Notes under the pieces: generated by a model
Database searches by the model: none
Seen by the model: only the letters and a program-made list of their open reading frames with translations
What the model was told of the DNA's origin: nothing
Shown: in pieces, positions 1 through 8,100 of the stretch
How positions within the stretch are numbered: the stretch's first letter is position 1
Layout of the letters: each line of letters opens with the position of its first letter
Source of the DNA: Oscillospiraceae bacterium
GTDB taxonomy: Bacteria > Bacillota > Clostridia > Oscillospirales > Oscillospiraceae
Length of the DNA stretch: 34,458 nucleotides
Direction: 5' to 3'
Assembly: GCA_017617795.1 (NCBI GenBank)
Contig: JAFZVM010000113.1
Coordinates: 1-34,458 of the forward strand
Translations under genes and position numbers: made by a program

Positions 1-657
1 GGGGGCGGCGGGCAGGGCGGCTTCCCGCACGGGGCGGGTGTTCACGATATGGCCGTGCTCCCACTGCACGTTCTCGTCCTCCGCCAGGATGACGGCGCAG
101 AAGACGCAGTCCTGCCCGTCCAGGGCGATCATGCCGTGGGGGGTGGAGGAATCGTAATAGATGCTGTCCCCCGGGAAGAGGACCTCCGCATTGTCCCCCA
201 CCTGCACCTTCAGGCTGCCCTCCAGCACCAGGTCGAACTCCTGGCCGCCGTGGGTCACCAGGTGGATGGGCTTATCCTGCTCCTCCTCGGAATAGGCGTA
301 GCGCACCCAATAGGGGTCCGCGATCTTATCCTTAAAGCGGGAGGCCAGGCTGCGGATCTCGATGCCCGGCTCATGGGCGGTGAGCTCTCCCTTGCCCCTG
401 CGGGTGACGGCGTAGCGGCTCAGGCGGGCGCTGCTGCCCTCCATGAGCTCCACGATCTCAACCCGGAAGACCTGGGCGCACTTATGGATAAAGGTAAATG
501 GCAGGTCCGTCTCCCCCGCCTCGTACATGCGGTAGGTCTCTTCGTCCAGACCCGTGAGCTCCGCCATGCGGGGGATGCTGTATCCCGCCTCGCCCCGAAG
601 CGCGCGGATGCGGCCCGCGACCTCAAACAATGCTCCCGTTGTCGTTCCCGTAGCCAT
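1..657 (-). CDS. XRE-family regulator with C-terminal cupin domain (3' end outside window)
   Basis: Reading leftward from the ATG at 657-655, the frame is open for 219 codons to the window edge, so the C-terminus is not seen. Residues about 10-70 form a helix-turn-helix of the XRE type (RIRALRGEAGYSIPRMAELT). Residues about 125-195 form a cupin barrel (GGQEFDLVLEGSLKV, then FPGDSIYYDSSTPHG). Family members are DNA-binding repressors or activators whose cupin pocket senses a small ligand; the ligand here is unknown. The start is supported by a GAGGAGGT site seven bases upstream. Transcription is expected from the promoter at 976-1004 through a T-box leader, so expression should depend on tRNA charging. 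In Clostridia such regulators often precede AMP-binding or 2-oxoacid oxidoreductase genes, which is known context and not visible here. The opposite-strand frame is a shadow. Confidence 0.88.
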   Translation of the reverse strand, partial: MATGTTTGALFEVAGRIRALRGEAGYSIPRMAELTGLDEETYRMYEAGETDLPFTFIHKCAQVFRVEIVELMEGSSARLSRYAVTRRGKGELTAHEPGIEIRSLASRFKDKIADPYWVRYAYSEEEQDKPIHLVTHGGQEFDLVLEGSLKVQVGDNAEVLFPGDSIYYDSSTPHGMIALDGQDCVFCAVILAEDENVQWEHGHIVNTRPVREAALPAAP

Positions 658-698
658 GACTGTTACCTCCTCAAGCGATGTTCGGGCGGCGTCGGCGC

Positions 699-741
699 AA
701 AAAAACAACCCGCCCCAAAGAAGATGCTTTGAGACGAGCTG
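699..741 (-). terminator. T-box intrinsic terminator
   Basis: A 15-bp stem pairs CAGCTCGTCTCAAAG (741-727) with CTTTGGGGCGGGTTG (720-706), including several G-U pairs. The loop is six bases and a run of seven T (705-699, minus strand) follows. It excludes the antiterminator because CUCAAAG is used in both folds. It ends about 40 bases before the regulator start codon. Confidence 0.88.
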
Positions 742-970
742 ATCCTTCAACCCGCGGTACCACTCAAATTGCGCGTCATACGCGCCGCTCATGGGGCTCA
801 AGCAAGCCCTCGGCTCTCACGCGGCCTTCACGGAGGGCCTTACCCGCTCAACGCGCTCAGGTCCCCGGCTCGGAAGTGATGTGTCCATGGAACGCGCCAT
901 CGTCCGGCTTTCAGCCTCCGCCGGATCTCTGTGGCCCGGTGCATCCCGACCGTCTTCGTCACAGCCTTTT
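699..970 (-). ncRNA. T-box riboswitch leader, probably tRNA-Ile (specifier AUC)
   Basis: On the minus strand the conserved T-box element TGGTACCGCGG lies at 762-752. Stem I is closed by GGCU (966-963) with AGCC (870-867). Its upper helix pairs GGGAUGC with GCGUUCC, and a distal GGCGGAGGCUGAAAGCC region follows the family pattern. GAAG pairs with CUUC beside the specifier loop, which places the codon AUC at 880-878, six bases before GAGC as in B. subtilis glyQS. The antiterminator pairs UUUGAG with CUCAAA across the UGGUACC bulge and continues GCGGGUU with AGCUCGU. CUCAAAG is shared with the terminator arm, giving the two exclusive folds of a transcriptional T-box. The first gene downstream is the XRE-cupin regulator, not a tRNA synthetase. 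The class call is firm; the isoleucine reading is an inference from spacing. Confidence 0.92.
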
Positions 971-975
971 AGCGC

Positions 976-1004
976 ATTAAAGCAGGTTTCGCCGCGTTTG
1001 TCAA
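976..1004 (-). promoter_or_regulatory. Sigma-A promoter for T-box leader and XRE-cupin gene
   Basis: The minus strand carries TTGACA (1004-999), a 17-bp spacer and TTTAAT (981-976). The expected start near 970 lies just before the base of stem I, so the whole T-box is transcribed. Confidence 0.82.
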
Positions 1005-1047
1005 CGGTTTTTTGCGAAATCTTCCCGGAGCCGTCCGCCGGGCCCCT

Positions 1048-1369
1048 TCAGTTTCCGGCAAAAGGCGCCGCGGCAGCGTACTCCCTGCGCTCCAGACAGT
1101 CATATTTTCTGCTCAGCTCCTCCCACAGCCGCTCTCCCTGCTCCGTGGGCATCACCTCGATCATCACCCGGTTCGTCATCTGCCGCACTCCGATGGAAGC
1201 CAGGCCGTCGGTCCAGAAGCCGGGGTGTTCCGCGGTGATCTCCGCCTCCGTCCGCAGAAGGGTCCGGAGGCAGCGGGACCCGTTCCGGCTCGTCCGCCGC
1301 ACATCCCCCCAGCAGCGCGAGAAGGGCCAGCGCACCGGCCAGAACTCCTGCAAGACACGTCATTTTCAT
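1048..1369 (-). pseudogene. Small lipoprotein gene, apparently frameshifted
   Basis: The ATG at 1369-1367 follows AAAGGAG and opens a lipoprotein signal peptide (MKMTCLAG, hydrophobic core, lipobox LLGGC). After about 35 residues this frame turns low-complexity, rich in R, D and G. The next frame then carries protein-like sequence (AEITAEHPGF, MTNRVMIEVMPTEQGERLWEELSRK) to the stop at 1048. Frame arithmetic requires removal of one base, most simply a G in the GGAGGCGGAG run near 1241-1252 (plus coordinates). The corrected product would be about 106 residues and surface-anchored, function unknown. It could be a real pseudogene, programmed slippage or a sequencing error; the sequence alone cannot distinguish these. 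Confidence 0.6.
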
Positions 1370-1405
1370 TTTTTGCTCCTTTCCCAGGCCTGATTTCGGG
1401 TCCAG

Positions 1406-1434
1406 GGTACAATTTGACGCCGCGTCAATGTCAA
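1406..1434 (-). promoter_or_regulatory. Possible promoter with operator palindrome (1414-1428) for the lipoprotein
   Basis: The minus strand has TTGACA (1434-1429) and, 17 bp further, a weak TGTACC (1411-1406). The spacer contains a perfect inverted repeat TTGACG-CCG-CGTCAA at 1414-1428. A repressor bound there would block the promoter. The -10 match is poor, so the promoter call is tentative; the palindrome is directly visible. Confidence 0.4.
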
Positions 1435-1477
1435 GGGTTCTTCCGCAAAAAAGCGAAAATTTATGCAAAACTCCCGC

Positions 1478-1506
1478 TTGACAGGGGCGGGAGGACACAG
1501 TATAAT
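1478..1506 (+). promoter_or_regulatory. Consensus sigma-A promoter of the 2-oxoacid oxidoreductase operon
   Basis: TTGACA (1478-1483), 17-bp spacer, TATAAT (1501-1506): a perfect consensus. Transcription should start near 1513, leaving a leader of about 215 nt before the P-loop gene. Such a strong promoter fits a major catabolic operon and suggests control by a repressor or by the leader hairpin at 1689-1717. Confidence 0.88.
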
Positions 1507-1562
1507 CACCATATTCCCTGTATTCTCTATTCATTTAATGTGAAAGTGAGGCGCAGTTTTCC

Positions 1563-1649
1563 GTGGCGAAGCAAACGCTGCATCCCCTGCTGCTTACCCT
1601 GCTGGCCGGGCTTATTCCGGGCAGCCTGCTTCTGCATGAGGAAAACTGA
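1563..1649 (+). CDS. Possible 28-residue hydrophobic leader peptide
   Basis: A GTG-started frame encodes M(V)AKQTLHPLLLTLLAGLIPG and ends in HEEN before TGA. It lies between the consensus promoter and the terminator-like hairpin at 1689. The product would be one short hydrophobic segment rich in leucine (10 of 28 residues). Its ribosome site (GTGAGG, about 10 bases upstream) is weak and no homolog is recognised. A Leu-rich leader ahead of an attenuator in a branched-chain 2-oxoacid operon is suggestive, but the reading may be chance. Confidence 0.22.
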   Translation: MAKQTLHPLLLTLLAGLIPGSLLLHEEN

Positions 1650-1688
1650 ATCGCCGAAGGAAAACGAACCCAGCTTACAGGAAGGATA

Positions 1689-1728
1689 AGCGGCTCCGTT
1701 TTGCCGACGGGGCCGCTGAGTTTATTTT
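1689..1728 (+). terminator. Terminator-like hairpin in operon leader (possible attenuator)
   Basis: AGCGGCTCC (1689-1697) pairs with GGGGCCGCT (1709-1717), giving nine pairs and an 11-base loop, followed by TTTATTTT (1721-1728) directly before the ATG at 1729. The following gene has no clear Shine-Dalgarno site in this gap. The hairpin could end leader transcripts or act as a conditional attenuator of the operon. Confidence 0.5.
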
Positions 1729-2433
1729 ATGGATGCGTTTCTGCGGGATATGGCCGAAGGGCCCCGGAAGATCGCCGTGGTGGGCCACTTCGGCACGGGA
1801 AAGACGGAATTTGCCGTCTCCCTGGCCTTCGCCCTGGCGGCGGAGGGGGTGAAGCCCCTGGCCCTGGTGGATCTGGATATCGAAAACCCCTATTTCCGCA
1901 GCCGGGAGCAGGGGGAGAATCTGGAGAAGGCCGGGGTGAAGGTGTACTCCGACGCCTACGGAGGCAAGAGCGCCACGGAGCTCCAGACCCTGGACCCCGC
2001 CATCCGGACCCCTCTGGAGGATGAAGGCTGCCGGGTGATCTGCGACCTGGGGGGCGACCCGGAGGGGGCCAGGCTCCTGAACCAGTACACCCGGTATTTT
2101 CGGGAGAACGCCCGGCTCCTGTATGTGGTGAACAAAAACCGACCGGGAACCGACACGGCGGAAAAAGCCCTGGACCAGCTCCGGCGTATCGAAGCCATGA
2201 CCGGGCTTTCCGTCACCGGTCTCGTCTCCAACACCCACCTGCTCCGCCTCACGGAGAAGGAGGATATCCTGGAGGGCTGGGATTTCGCCTCGGCCCTGGG
2301 GCGGGAGACGGGCCTCCCCGTCCTGTGCGCCTGCTGTCCGGAGGCGCTGGAAGCGCAGCTTGCGGACGCCGGGATCCCCTTGTTCCGGATCGGGATGTAT
2401 ATGCGTCCGACCTATCTGGACAGAGAATTATAA
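1729..2433 (+). CDS. P-loop ATPase, MinD/ParA-like (SIMIBI type)
   Basis: This 234-residue protein starts with a short lead-in, then a Walker A motif GHFGTGKTE (residues about 19-27). LVDLDIENPYFRSRE (about 46-60) resembles the switch I region of MinD/ParA or NifH-type ATPases, and VICDLGGDPEGAR (about 103-115) fills the Walker B position. There is no membrane segment, so it should be cytosolic. Related ATP-binding proteins occur beside Vor/Kor clusters in Clostridia, but their role is not established. Assistance in cofactor or cluster handling for the iron-sulfur enzymes downstream would fit the context and is inference. The start is chosen because the hydrophobic strand and P-loop follow directly; no good ribosome site is seen, which is unusual next to its well-equipped neighbours. 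Confidence 0.85.
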   Translation: MDAFLRDMAEGPRKIAVVGHFGTGKTEFAVSLAFALAAEGVKPLALVDLDIENPYFRSREQGENLEKAGVKVYSDAYGGKSATELQTLDPAIRTPLEDEGCRVICDLGGDPEGARLLNQYTRYFRENARLLYVVNKNRPGTDTAEKALDQLRRIEAMTGLSVTGLVSNTHLLRLTEKEDILEGWDFASALGRETGLPVLCACCPEALEAQLADAGIPLFRIGMYMRPTYLDREL

Positions 2434-2516
2434 TGTTTGACCGTTCCGAAAGGACAACTGTTTTTTCCTGTTCCCTGATCACTATTCACTTTTCACTGAA
2501 TAATACGGAGGTGCCT

Positions 2517-2750
2517 ATGGCAAAGCGTTACCGGGTCCTGTTCAACAAGGACAAATGCAAGGGCTGCGAGCTGTGCGTCAGCTTCTGCCCGAAAAAGATC
2601 CTGGCCATGGACGAGGGCGTGAACAACAAGGGTTACCACCCCGCCGGGATCACGGATGAGTCCGCCTGCGTGGGCTGCAGGAGCTGCGCCACCATGTGTC
2701 CGGACTGCTGCATTTCCATCTACGAACTGGAAGAAGGTGAGACCGCATGA
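2517..2750 (+). CDS. 2-oxoacid:ferredoxin oxidoreductase delta subunit (2x[4Fe-4S] ferredoxin)
   Basis: This 77-residue protein has two ferredoxin motifs, CKGCELCVSFCPKKI (residues about 14-28) and CVGCRSCATMCPDCC (about 51-65). It would pass electrons from the thiamine site of the Vor/Kor complex to external ferredoxin. The ATG at 2517 is preceded by CGGAGG at normal spacing. An in-frame upstream ATG at 2325 would add a non-ferredoxin extension overlapping the previous gene and is rejected. The stop overlaps the next start as ATGA. The order delta-alpha-beta-gamma is typical of Clostridia clusters annotated as 2-oxoglutarate or 3-methyl-2-oxobutanoate ferredoxin oxidoreductase. Confidence 0.92.
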   Translation: MAKRYRVLFNKDKCKGCELCVSFCPKKILAMDEGVNNKGYHPAGITDESACVGCRSCATMCPDCCISIYELEEGETA

Positions 2751-3823
2751 GCCGTATCCTGATGAAGGGGAACGAGGCATTCGCCGAGGCAGCCATCCGG
2801 GCGGGCGTCCGCTGCTACTTCGGCTATCCCATCACCCCCCAGAACGAGATCCCCGAATATATGAGCCATGCCCTGCCCGAGGCGGGCGGCGCATTCATCC
2901 AGGCGGAGAGCGAGCTTGCCGCCGTCAGCATGGCCTTCGGCGCCTCCGCAAGCGGCGGACGGGTGTTCATCTCCACCAGCTCCCCCGGCCTTGCGCTGAT
3001 GCAGGAGGGCATGGGATTCCTCTGCTCCGCGGAGACTCCCCTGGTGGCCCTGAACGTCTCCAGGGGCGGCCCGGGCGTCGGCGGCATCCAGCCCGGCCAG
3101 GCTGACTACATCCAGGCCACCCGGGGCGGGTACAACGGAGACGCCAAGCTCCTGGTCTTCGCCCCCGCGGGGATCCAGGAATGTGTGGATCTGCTGTACA
3201 GGGCCTTTGATATCGCCGAGGAATACCTGAACCCGGTGCTGATCCTGGCGGACGGCATGATGGGTCAGATGATGGAGCCCGTGGAGCTGCCCGAGCCCAA
3301 GGGCATCACCCCGGAGGACAAGCTGAACGAGACCCGGCCCTGGGCCATCACGGGAACGGACGCCCATCCCGGCCGGAACGTGGTCTTCTCCCTGCGGATG
3401 CAGCCGGATGAGCTGGAAGCCCACGTGGAGAAGCTCTTTGAAAAATACCGCCGGGCGGAAAAAGAGCTGGTGAAATGGCAGGAGTACGACCTGGAGGACG
3501 CGGAGGTGGTCTTCGTGGCCTTCGGCACCGTTTCCCGCCTCTGCCTGGAGGCCATGGAGCTGCTGGGAGAACAGGGGATCAAGGCGGGCCTCATCCGGCC
3601 CATCAGCCTCTGGCCCTATCCCTATCAGGCCTTCGATAAGCTGGGTGACAAGACGAAGCTGGTGGTGAGCGCGGAGCTCAGCATGGGCCAGATGATCGAG
3701 GACGTGAAGCTGGGTGTCAAGGGCCGGTGTCCCGTAGCCCTGGTGCACCGCACCGGCGGCATCGTCCCCGGCTCCCGGGAGATCGCGGACAAGACGAAGG
3801 AACTGTTGGAGGGTCTGAAATGA
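2747..3823 (+). CDS. vorB: 2-oxoacid:ferredoxin oxidoreductase alpha subunit (VorB-like)
   Basis: This 358-residue protein opens with the pyrimidine-binding domain of the family. YFGYPITPQNEIPEY (about 25-39) is the substrate-pocket motif and the sequence around SELAAVSMAFGAS carries the activating glutamate region. The transketolase C-terminal-like domain follows (VVFVAFGTVSRL near 250 onward). It pairs with the beta subunit to oxidise a 2-oxoacid and CoA to acyl-CoA, CO2 and reduced ferredoxin. The form is closest to subunits labelled VorB (3-methyl-2-oxobutanoate, from valine), but substrate cannot be settled from sequence alone; 2-oxoglutarate or aryl 2-oxoacids are alternatives. It is translationally coupled on both sides (ATGA with delta, overlap with beta). 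Confidence 0.92.
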   Translation: MSRILMKGNEAFAEAAIRAGVRCYFGYPITPQNEIPEYMSHALPEAGGAFIQAESELAAVSMAFGASASGGRVFISTSSPGLALMQEGMGFLCSAETPLVALNVSRGGPGVGGIQPGQADYIQATRGGYNGDAKLLVFAPAGIQECVDLLYRAFDIAEEYLNPVLILADGMMGQMMEPVELPEPKGITPEDKLNETRPWAITGTDAHPGRNVVFSLRMQPDELEAHVEKLFEKYRRAEKELVKWQEYDLEDAEVVFVAFGTVSRLCLEAMELLGEQGIKAGLIRPISLWPYPYQAFDKLGDKTKLVVSAELSMGQMIEDVKLGVKGRCPVALVHRTGGIVPGSREIADKTKELLEGLK

Positions 3824-4563
3824 AAGCTGTATTTACGCCCACCAAAGGCATGACCCCGGTGGATACCAGCTATTGCCCCGGCTGCACCCACGGCATCGCC
3901 CACCGGCTCATCATGGAAGTGCTGGACGAGATGGACCTGCTGGGAAAGACCATCGGCGTCGCCCCCATCGGCTGCGCCATCAACGCCCACCATTTTATGA
4001 ATGTCGACATGTGCGAATCCATGCACGGCCGCGCACCCGCCGTGGCCTCCGGCATCCGCCGGGTGAACCCCAGCAAGGTGGTCTTCACCTATCAGGGGGA
4101 CGGGGACCTGGCGGCCATCGGCATCGCGGAGATCACCCATGCCGCCCTCCGGGGAGAAAAGTTCACCACCTTCTTTATCAATAACGGCATCTACGGCATG
4201 ACCGGCGGTCAGATGGCCCCCACCACCCTCATCGGCCAGAAGGCCACCACCGCCATTTACGGCCGCTCCCAGGAGCAGGCGGGCATGCCGCTGAAGGTCT
4301 GCGAGCTGCTGAGCACCATCGACGGAGCTGTATTCGTGGAGCGGGTCATGCTGAACAATCCCGCCAACGTGCGGAAGGCCAAGGAGGCCGTGCGGAAGGC
4401 CATCGCCATCCAGCGGGCGGGCCTGGGCTTCACCTTTGTGGAATTTCTCTCCTCCTGCCCCACCAACTGGGGCCTGGCTCCCGCGGACGCCCTCCGCTGG
4501 GTGGGGGAACAGATGGCGGAGTACTACCCCGTGAAGAATTTCAAAACGCCGGAGGGATTTTGA
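3820..4563 (+). CDS. 2-oxoacid:ferredoxin oxidoreductase beta subunit, TPP-binding
   Basis: This 247-residue protein shows YCPGCTHGIAHR (about 19-30), which resembles the CPGCGHG motif of Kor/Vor beta subunits. The thiamine diphosphate and magnesium site is GDGDLAAIG (about 92-100) followed by NNGIYGMTGGQ (about 124-134). The ATG at 3820 overlaps the alpha stop (ATGA) and follows GGAGGG, so it is preferred over in-frame starts inside the alpha gene. As in typical four-subunit enzymes, iron-sulfur clusters are carried by the separate delta protein. It forms the catalytic centre with VorB. Confidence 0.93.
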   Translation: MKAVFTPTKGMTPVDTSYCPGCTHGIAHRLIMEVLDEMDLLGKTIGVAPIGCAINAHHFMNVDMCESMHGRAPAVASGIRRVNPSKVVFTYQGDGDLAAIGIAEITHAALRGEKFTTFFINNGIYGMTGGQMAPTTLIGQKATTAIYGRSQEQAGMPLKVCELLSTIDGAVFVERVMLNNPANVRKAKEAVRKAIAIQRAGLGFTFVEFLSSCPTNWGLAPADALRWVGEQMAEYYPVKNFKTPEGF

Positions 4564-4566
4564 GCC

Positions 4567-5091
4567 ATGAAATGCAGAATGTTCTTTGCCGGCAGCGGCG
4601 GCCAGGGCACCCTGGCCATCGGTCAGATCATCGCCAAGGCGGCCATGGAGGAAGGCCGGGAGGTCACCTGGCTCCCCTCCTACGGTCCCGAGATGCGGGG
4701 CGGCACCGCCAACTGCACCGTGGTGGTCTCCGACCAGCCCATCCGCTGCCCCCTCATCGACGAGGCGGACGTGCTGGTGGTGATGAACCTCCCCAGCCTG
4801 TTGAAATTCGAGCCCATGGTGGTACCCAACGGCCTGCTTTTCATCAACAGCGACCTGGTGCCCCAGGAGCCCAAGCGCAGCGACCTGCGCATCCACAAGA
4901 TCGCCGTCAACACCGAGGCCCAGAAGCTGGGCTCCGACAAGGCGGCCAACATCATCATGCTGGGAGCCATCCTGGCAGAGACGGACCTGGTGAAGAAAGA
5001 GACCATCGAATATGAGCTGGAGCAGCTCTTCTCCGGTCGGAAAGCCAAGTATCTGGATATGAACCGGAAAGCGCTGCACCTGTACTTCTGA
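4567..5091 (+). CDS. 2-oxoacid:ferredoxin oxidoreductase gamma subunit
   Basis: This 174-residue protein begins MKCRMFFAGSGGQGT, the glycine-rich signature of the catalytic-domain gamma family. SYGPEMRGGTANCTVVVSD (about 38-56) and MLGAILAET (about 138-146) are further typical motifs. The subunit completes the delta-alpha-beta-gamma enzyme and probably helps bind CoA. It starts three bases after the beta stop. A 52-base gap follows, with a short CCCC/GGGG hairpin but no T-run, before the NifJ gene, so read-through is expected. Confidence 0.92.
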   Translation: MKCRMFFAGSGGQGTLAIGQIIAKAAMEEGREVTWLPSYGPEMRGGTANCTVVVSDQPIRCPLIDEADVLVVMNLPSLLKFEPMVVPNGLLFINSDLVPQEPKRSDLRIHKIAVNTEAQKLGSDKAANIIMLGAILAETDLVKKETIEYELEQLFSGRKAKYLDMNRKALHLYF

Positions 5092-5143
5092 GACACCCTT
5101 CTGCCTCCCCTGAAGGGGAATAAGCAACAAGGAGGCACACGCC

Positions 5144-8100
5144 ATGCCTGATCGTATCTTTGCCCCCATGGACGGCAACGAGGCCGCCGCCCACGTGGCC
5201 TATCAGTTCTCCGAGATCGCGGCCATCTACCCCATCACCCCCTCCTCCCCCATGGCGGAGCACACGGACGAGTGGAGCGCCCAGGGGCGGAAGAACCTCT
5301 TCGGCCAGCCCGTCCGGCTGGTGGAGATGCAGTCCGAGGCGGGGGCCATCGGCGCGGTCCACGGGGCCTGCGAGACCGGCTCCCTGGGGGTGAGCTTCAC
5401 CTCCGCCCAGGGGCTGATGCTCATGATCCCGGTGATGTACCGCATCGCGGGCTCCCGGCTACCGGCGGTCCTCCATGTGGCCAGCCGCACCGTTGGCACC
5501 CATGCCATGAGCATCTTCGGGGACCACAGCGACGTGATGGCCTGCCGCAGCACAGGATGGGCCCTGCTCTCCAGCGGCAGCGTGCAGGAGGTCATGGATC
5601 TGGCGGCGGCGGCCCATGTGGGCGCCATCTCCTCCCGGATCCCCTTCATGCATTTCTTCGATGGCTTCCGTACCTCCCACGAGATACAGAAGATCCAGGT
5701 GCTGCAGCCCGCCGACCTGGAACCCCTGCTGGACAGGGAAGCCCTGGCAGCCTTCCGTGCCTCCGCCCTGAACCCGGACCACCCCACCCTTCGGAACACC
5801 GTCCAGAATCCGGACGTATATTTCCAGATCCGGGAGGCCAACAACCCTGCCTACGCCGCCCTGCCCGGGCAGGTGGAGGAGATCCTGGGAAAGATCTCCT
5901 CCCTCACGGGGCGGGAATACCACCTGTTCAACTACTACGGAGATCCGGAGGCGGAGCGGGTGATCGTGGCCATGGGCAGCGTCAGCGGCACCATTCAGGA
6001 TACGGTGGACCTGCTTCGGAGCCGGGGAGAAAAGGTGGGCTATCTGCAGGTGCACCTTTACCGCCCCTTCGCCTCGGATTTCTTCCGGGCCGCCCTGCCG
6101 GATACCGTGAAGCGGATCGCGGTGCTGGACCGGTGCAAGGAAGCCGGTGCCCCCGGCGAGCCCCTGTATCTGGACGTATGCCAGGCCTTCCTGGGCCGGG
6201 AAAAAGCGCCGCGGATCATCGGCGGCCGCTACGGTCTTTCCAGCAAGGATACGGACCCGGGCCAGATCCTGGCGGTATACCGGGAACTGGAGGCGGCGGA
6301 ACCGAAGAACGGCTTCACCATCGGCATCACGGACGACGTCACCGGCCTGAGCCTGCCTGTGACGGAACAGCCGGAGACGGACAAGCCCGGAACGGTCTCC
6401 TGCAAATTCTGGGGCCTGGGGTCCGACGGCACCGTAGGCGCCAACAAGAACAGCATCAAGATCATCGGCGACCATACTGCTCTGTACGCCCAGGGCTACT
6501 TTGAATACGATACGAAGAAATCCTTCGGCATCACCCGGAGCCATCTGCGCTTCGGTCCCTCCCCCATCCGCGGCGCCCATCTGGTGCGCAGCGCGGACTT
6601 CGTGGGCTGCCACAATCCCGCCTTCCTGCAGCATTTCGATATGGTCCAGGAGCTGAAGCCCGGGGGCACCTTCCTGCTGAACTGCCCCTGGACGGATGAG
6701 GAGCTGGAGCAGAAGCTGCCGGACCGGGTGAAGCGGTGTCTGGCCCGAAAAGGCGCCGCCCTGTACGTCATTGACGCGGACCGCATCGCCCGGGACCTGG
6801 GTCTGGGTAACCACGCCAACACCGTGCTGCAGGCCGCCTTCTTCCGTCTGGCGGGGATCCTCCCGGCGGAGGAAGCCGTGGGATACATGAAGGAAGCCGC
6901 CCGGAAAAGCTACGGCAGCAAGGGCGAAAAGGTGGTGCAGAAAAACCTGAACGCCATCGACGCCGGGGCGGAGGCCGCCCGCCGGGTGATGGTCCCCGCC
7001 GCCTGGGCCGACGCGCCGGATACCCCGCTGGAGGCGCCGGAACCGGAGGCGCCGGAGTTCATCCGGAACATCCTGCGGCCCCTGAACGCCCTGAAGGGGG
7101 ACGACCTGCCCGTCTCCGCCTTCAGGGGCCTGGAGGACGGGGTCCTGCCCCTGGGCACCACCGCCTGGGAAAAGCGGGGCTTCTGCGACCGCAGCCCCGT
7201 GTGGGATGCGGAAAAGTGCCTTCAGTGCAACCTCTGCTCCCTGGTATGCTCCCACGCCGTCCTGCGGCCCCTGCTCCTGAACGGGGAAGAGTCAAAGGCG
7301 TCTCCCGCCTCCTTCCGCACCGCCCCCGCCAAAGGGAAGCAGGGAGAAGGATTCCAGTATTCCCTCCAGATCTCCGCCCCGGACTGCTCCGGCTGCGGCA
7401 GCTGCGAAAGCGTCTGTCCCGGGGGAGCCATCCGTCTTCTTCCTCTGGAGGAAGGGGATTACCGGCGGGAGAACTGGGATTACGGCCTGAGCCTCTCCGA
7501 CAAGGGGGACGTGTACGATCCCGCCACCGTGAAGGGCAGTCAGTTCCGGGAGCCCCTGGTGGAATTTTCCGGCGCCTGTGCGGGCTGCGGGGAGACCCCC
7601 TACGCCAAGCTTCTGACCCAGCTCTTCGGGGACCGGGTCTACTGGGCCAACGCCACCGGCTGTTCCCAGGCCTGGGGCGCGGCCATGCCCAGCGTGCCCT
7701 ACTGCAAAAACAAGAAGGGGCACGGGGTAGCCTGGTCCAACAGCCTGTTTGAGGATAATGCGGAATTCGCCCTGGGCATGGCCCTGTCCTCCCGGCAGCA
7801 GCGGGAACGGGCGAAGCTCCTGGCGGAGGGGAAGGTCAAAACCGCCTCCGGCGCCCTGAAGGAAGCCCTGGAGGCCTGGCTGGCAGGTTTTGATTCCGCC
7901 GCCGGCACCCGGGAACGGGCGGAGGCCCTGGAGGCGGCCTGCCGGGAAGACCCGGAGCTGTGGGCCATGCGGGACCAGTTCGCCAAAAAGACCGTGTGGA
8001 TGTACGGCGGGGACGGCTGGGCCTATGACATCGGCTACGGCGGCCTGGACCACGTGTTCTCCACCGGGGAGGACGTGAACGTTTTCGTCATCGACACGGA

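Noticed and set aside
49-732. Plus-strand reading frame of 227 residues
   Set aside because: It is antisense to the XRE-cupin gene and part of the T-box; its protein is low-complexity and matches no family.
5097-5143. Hairpin between the gamma subunit and nifJ as a terminator
   Set aside because: Only four to six pairs and no T-run; read-through within the operon is more likely.
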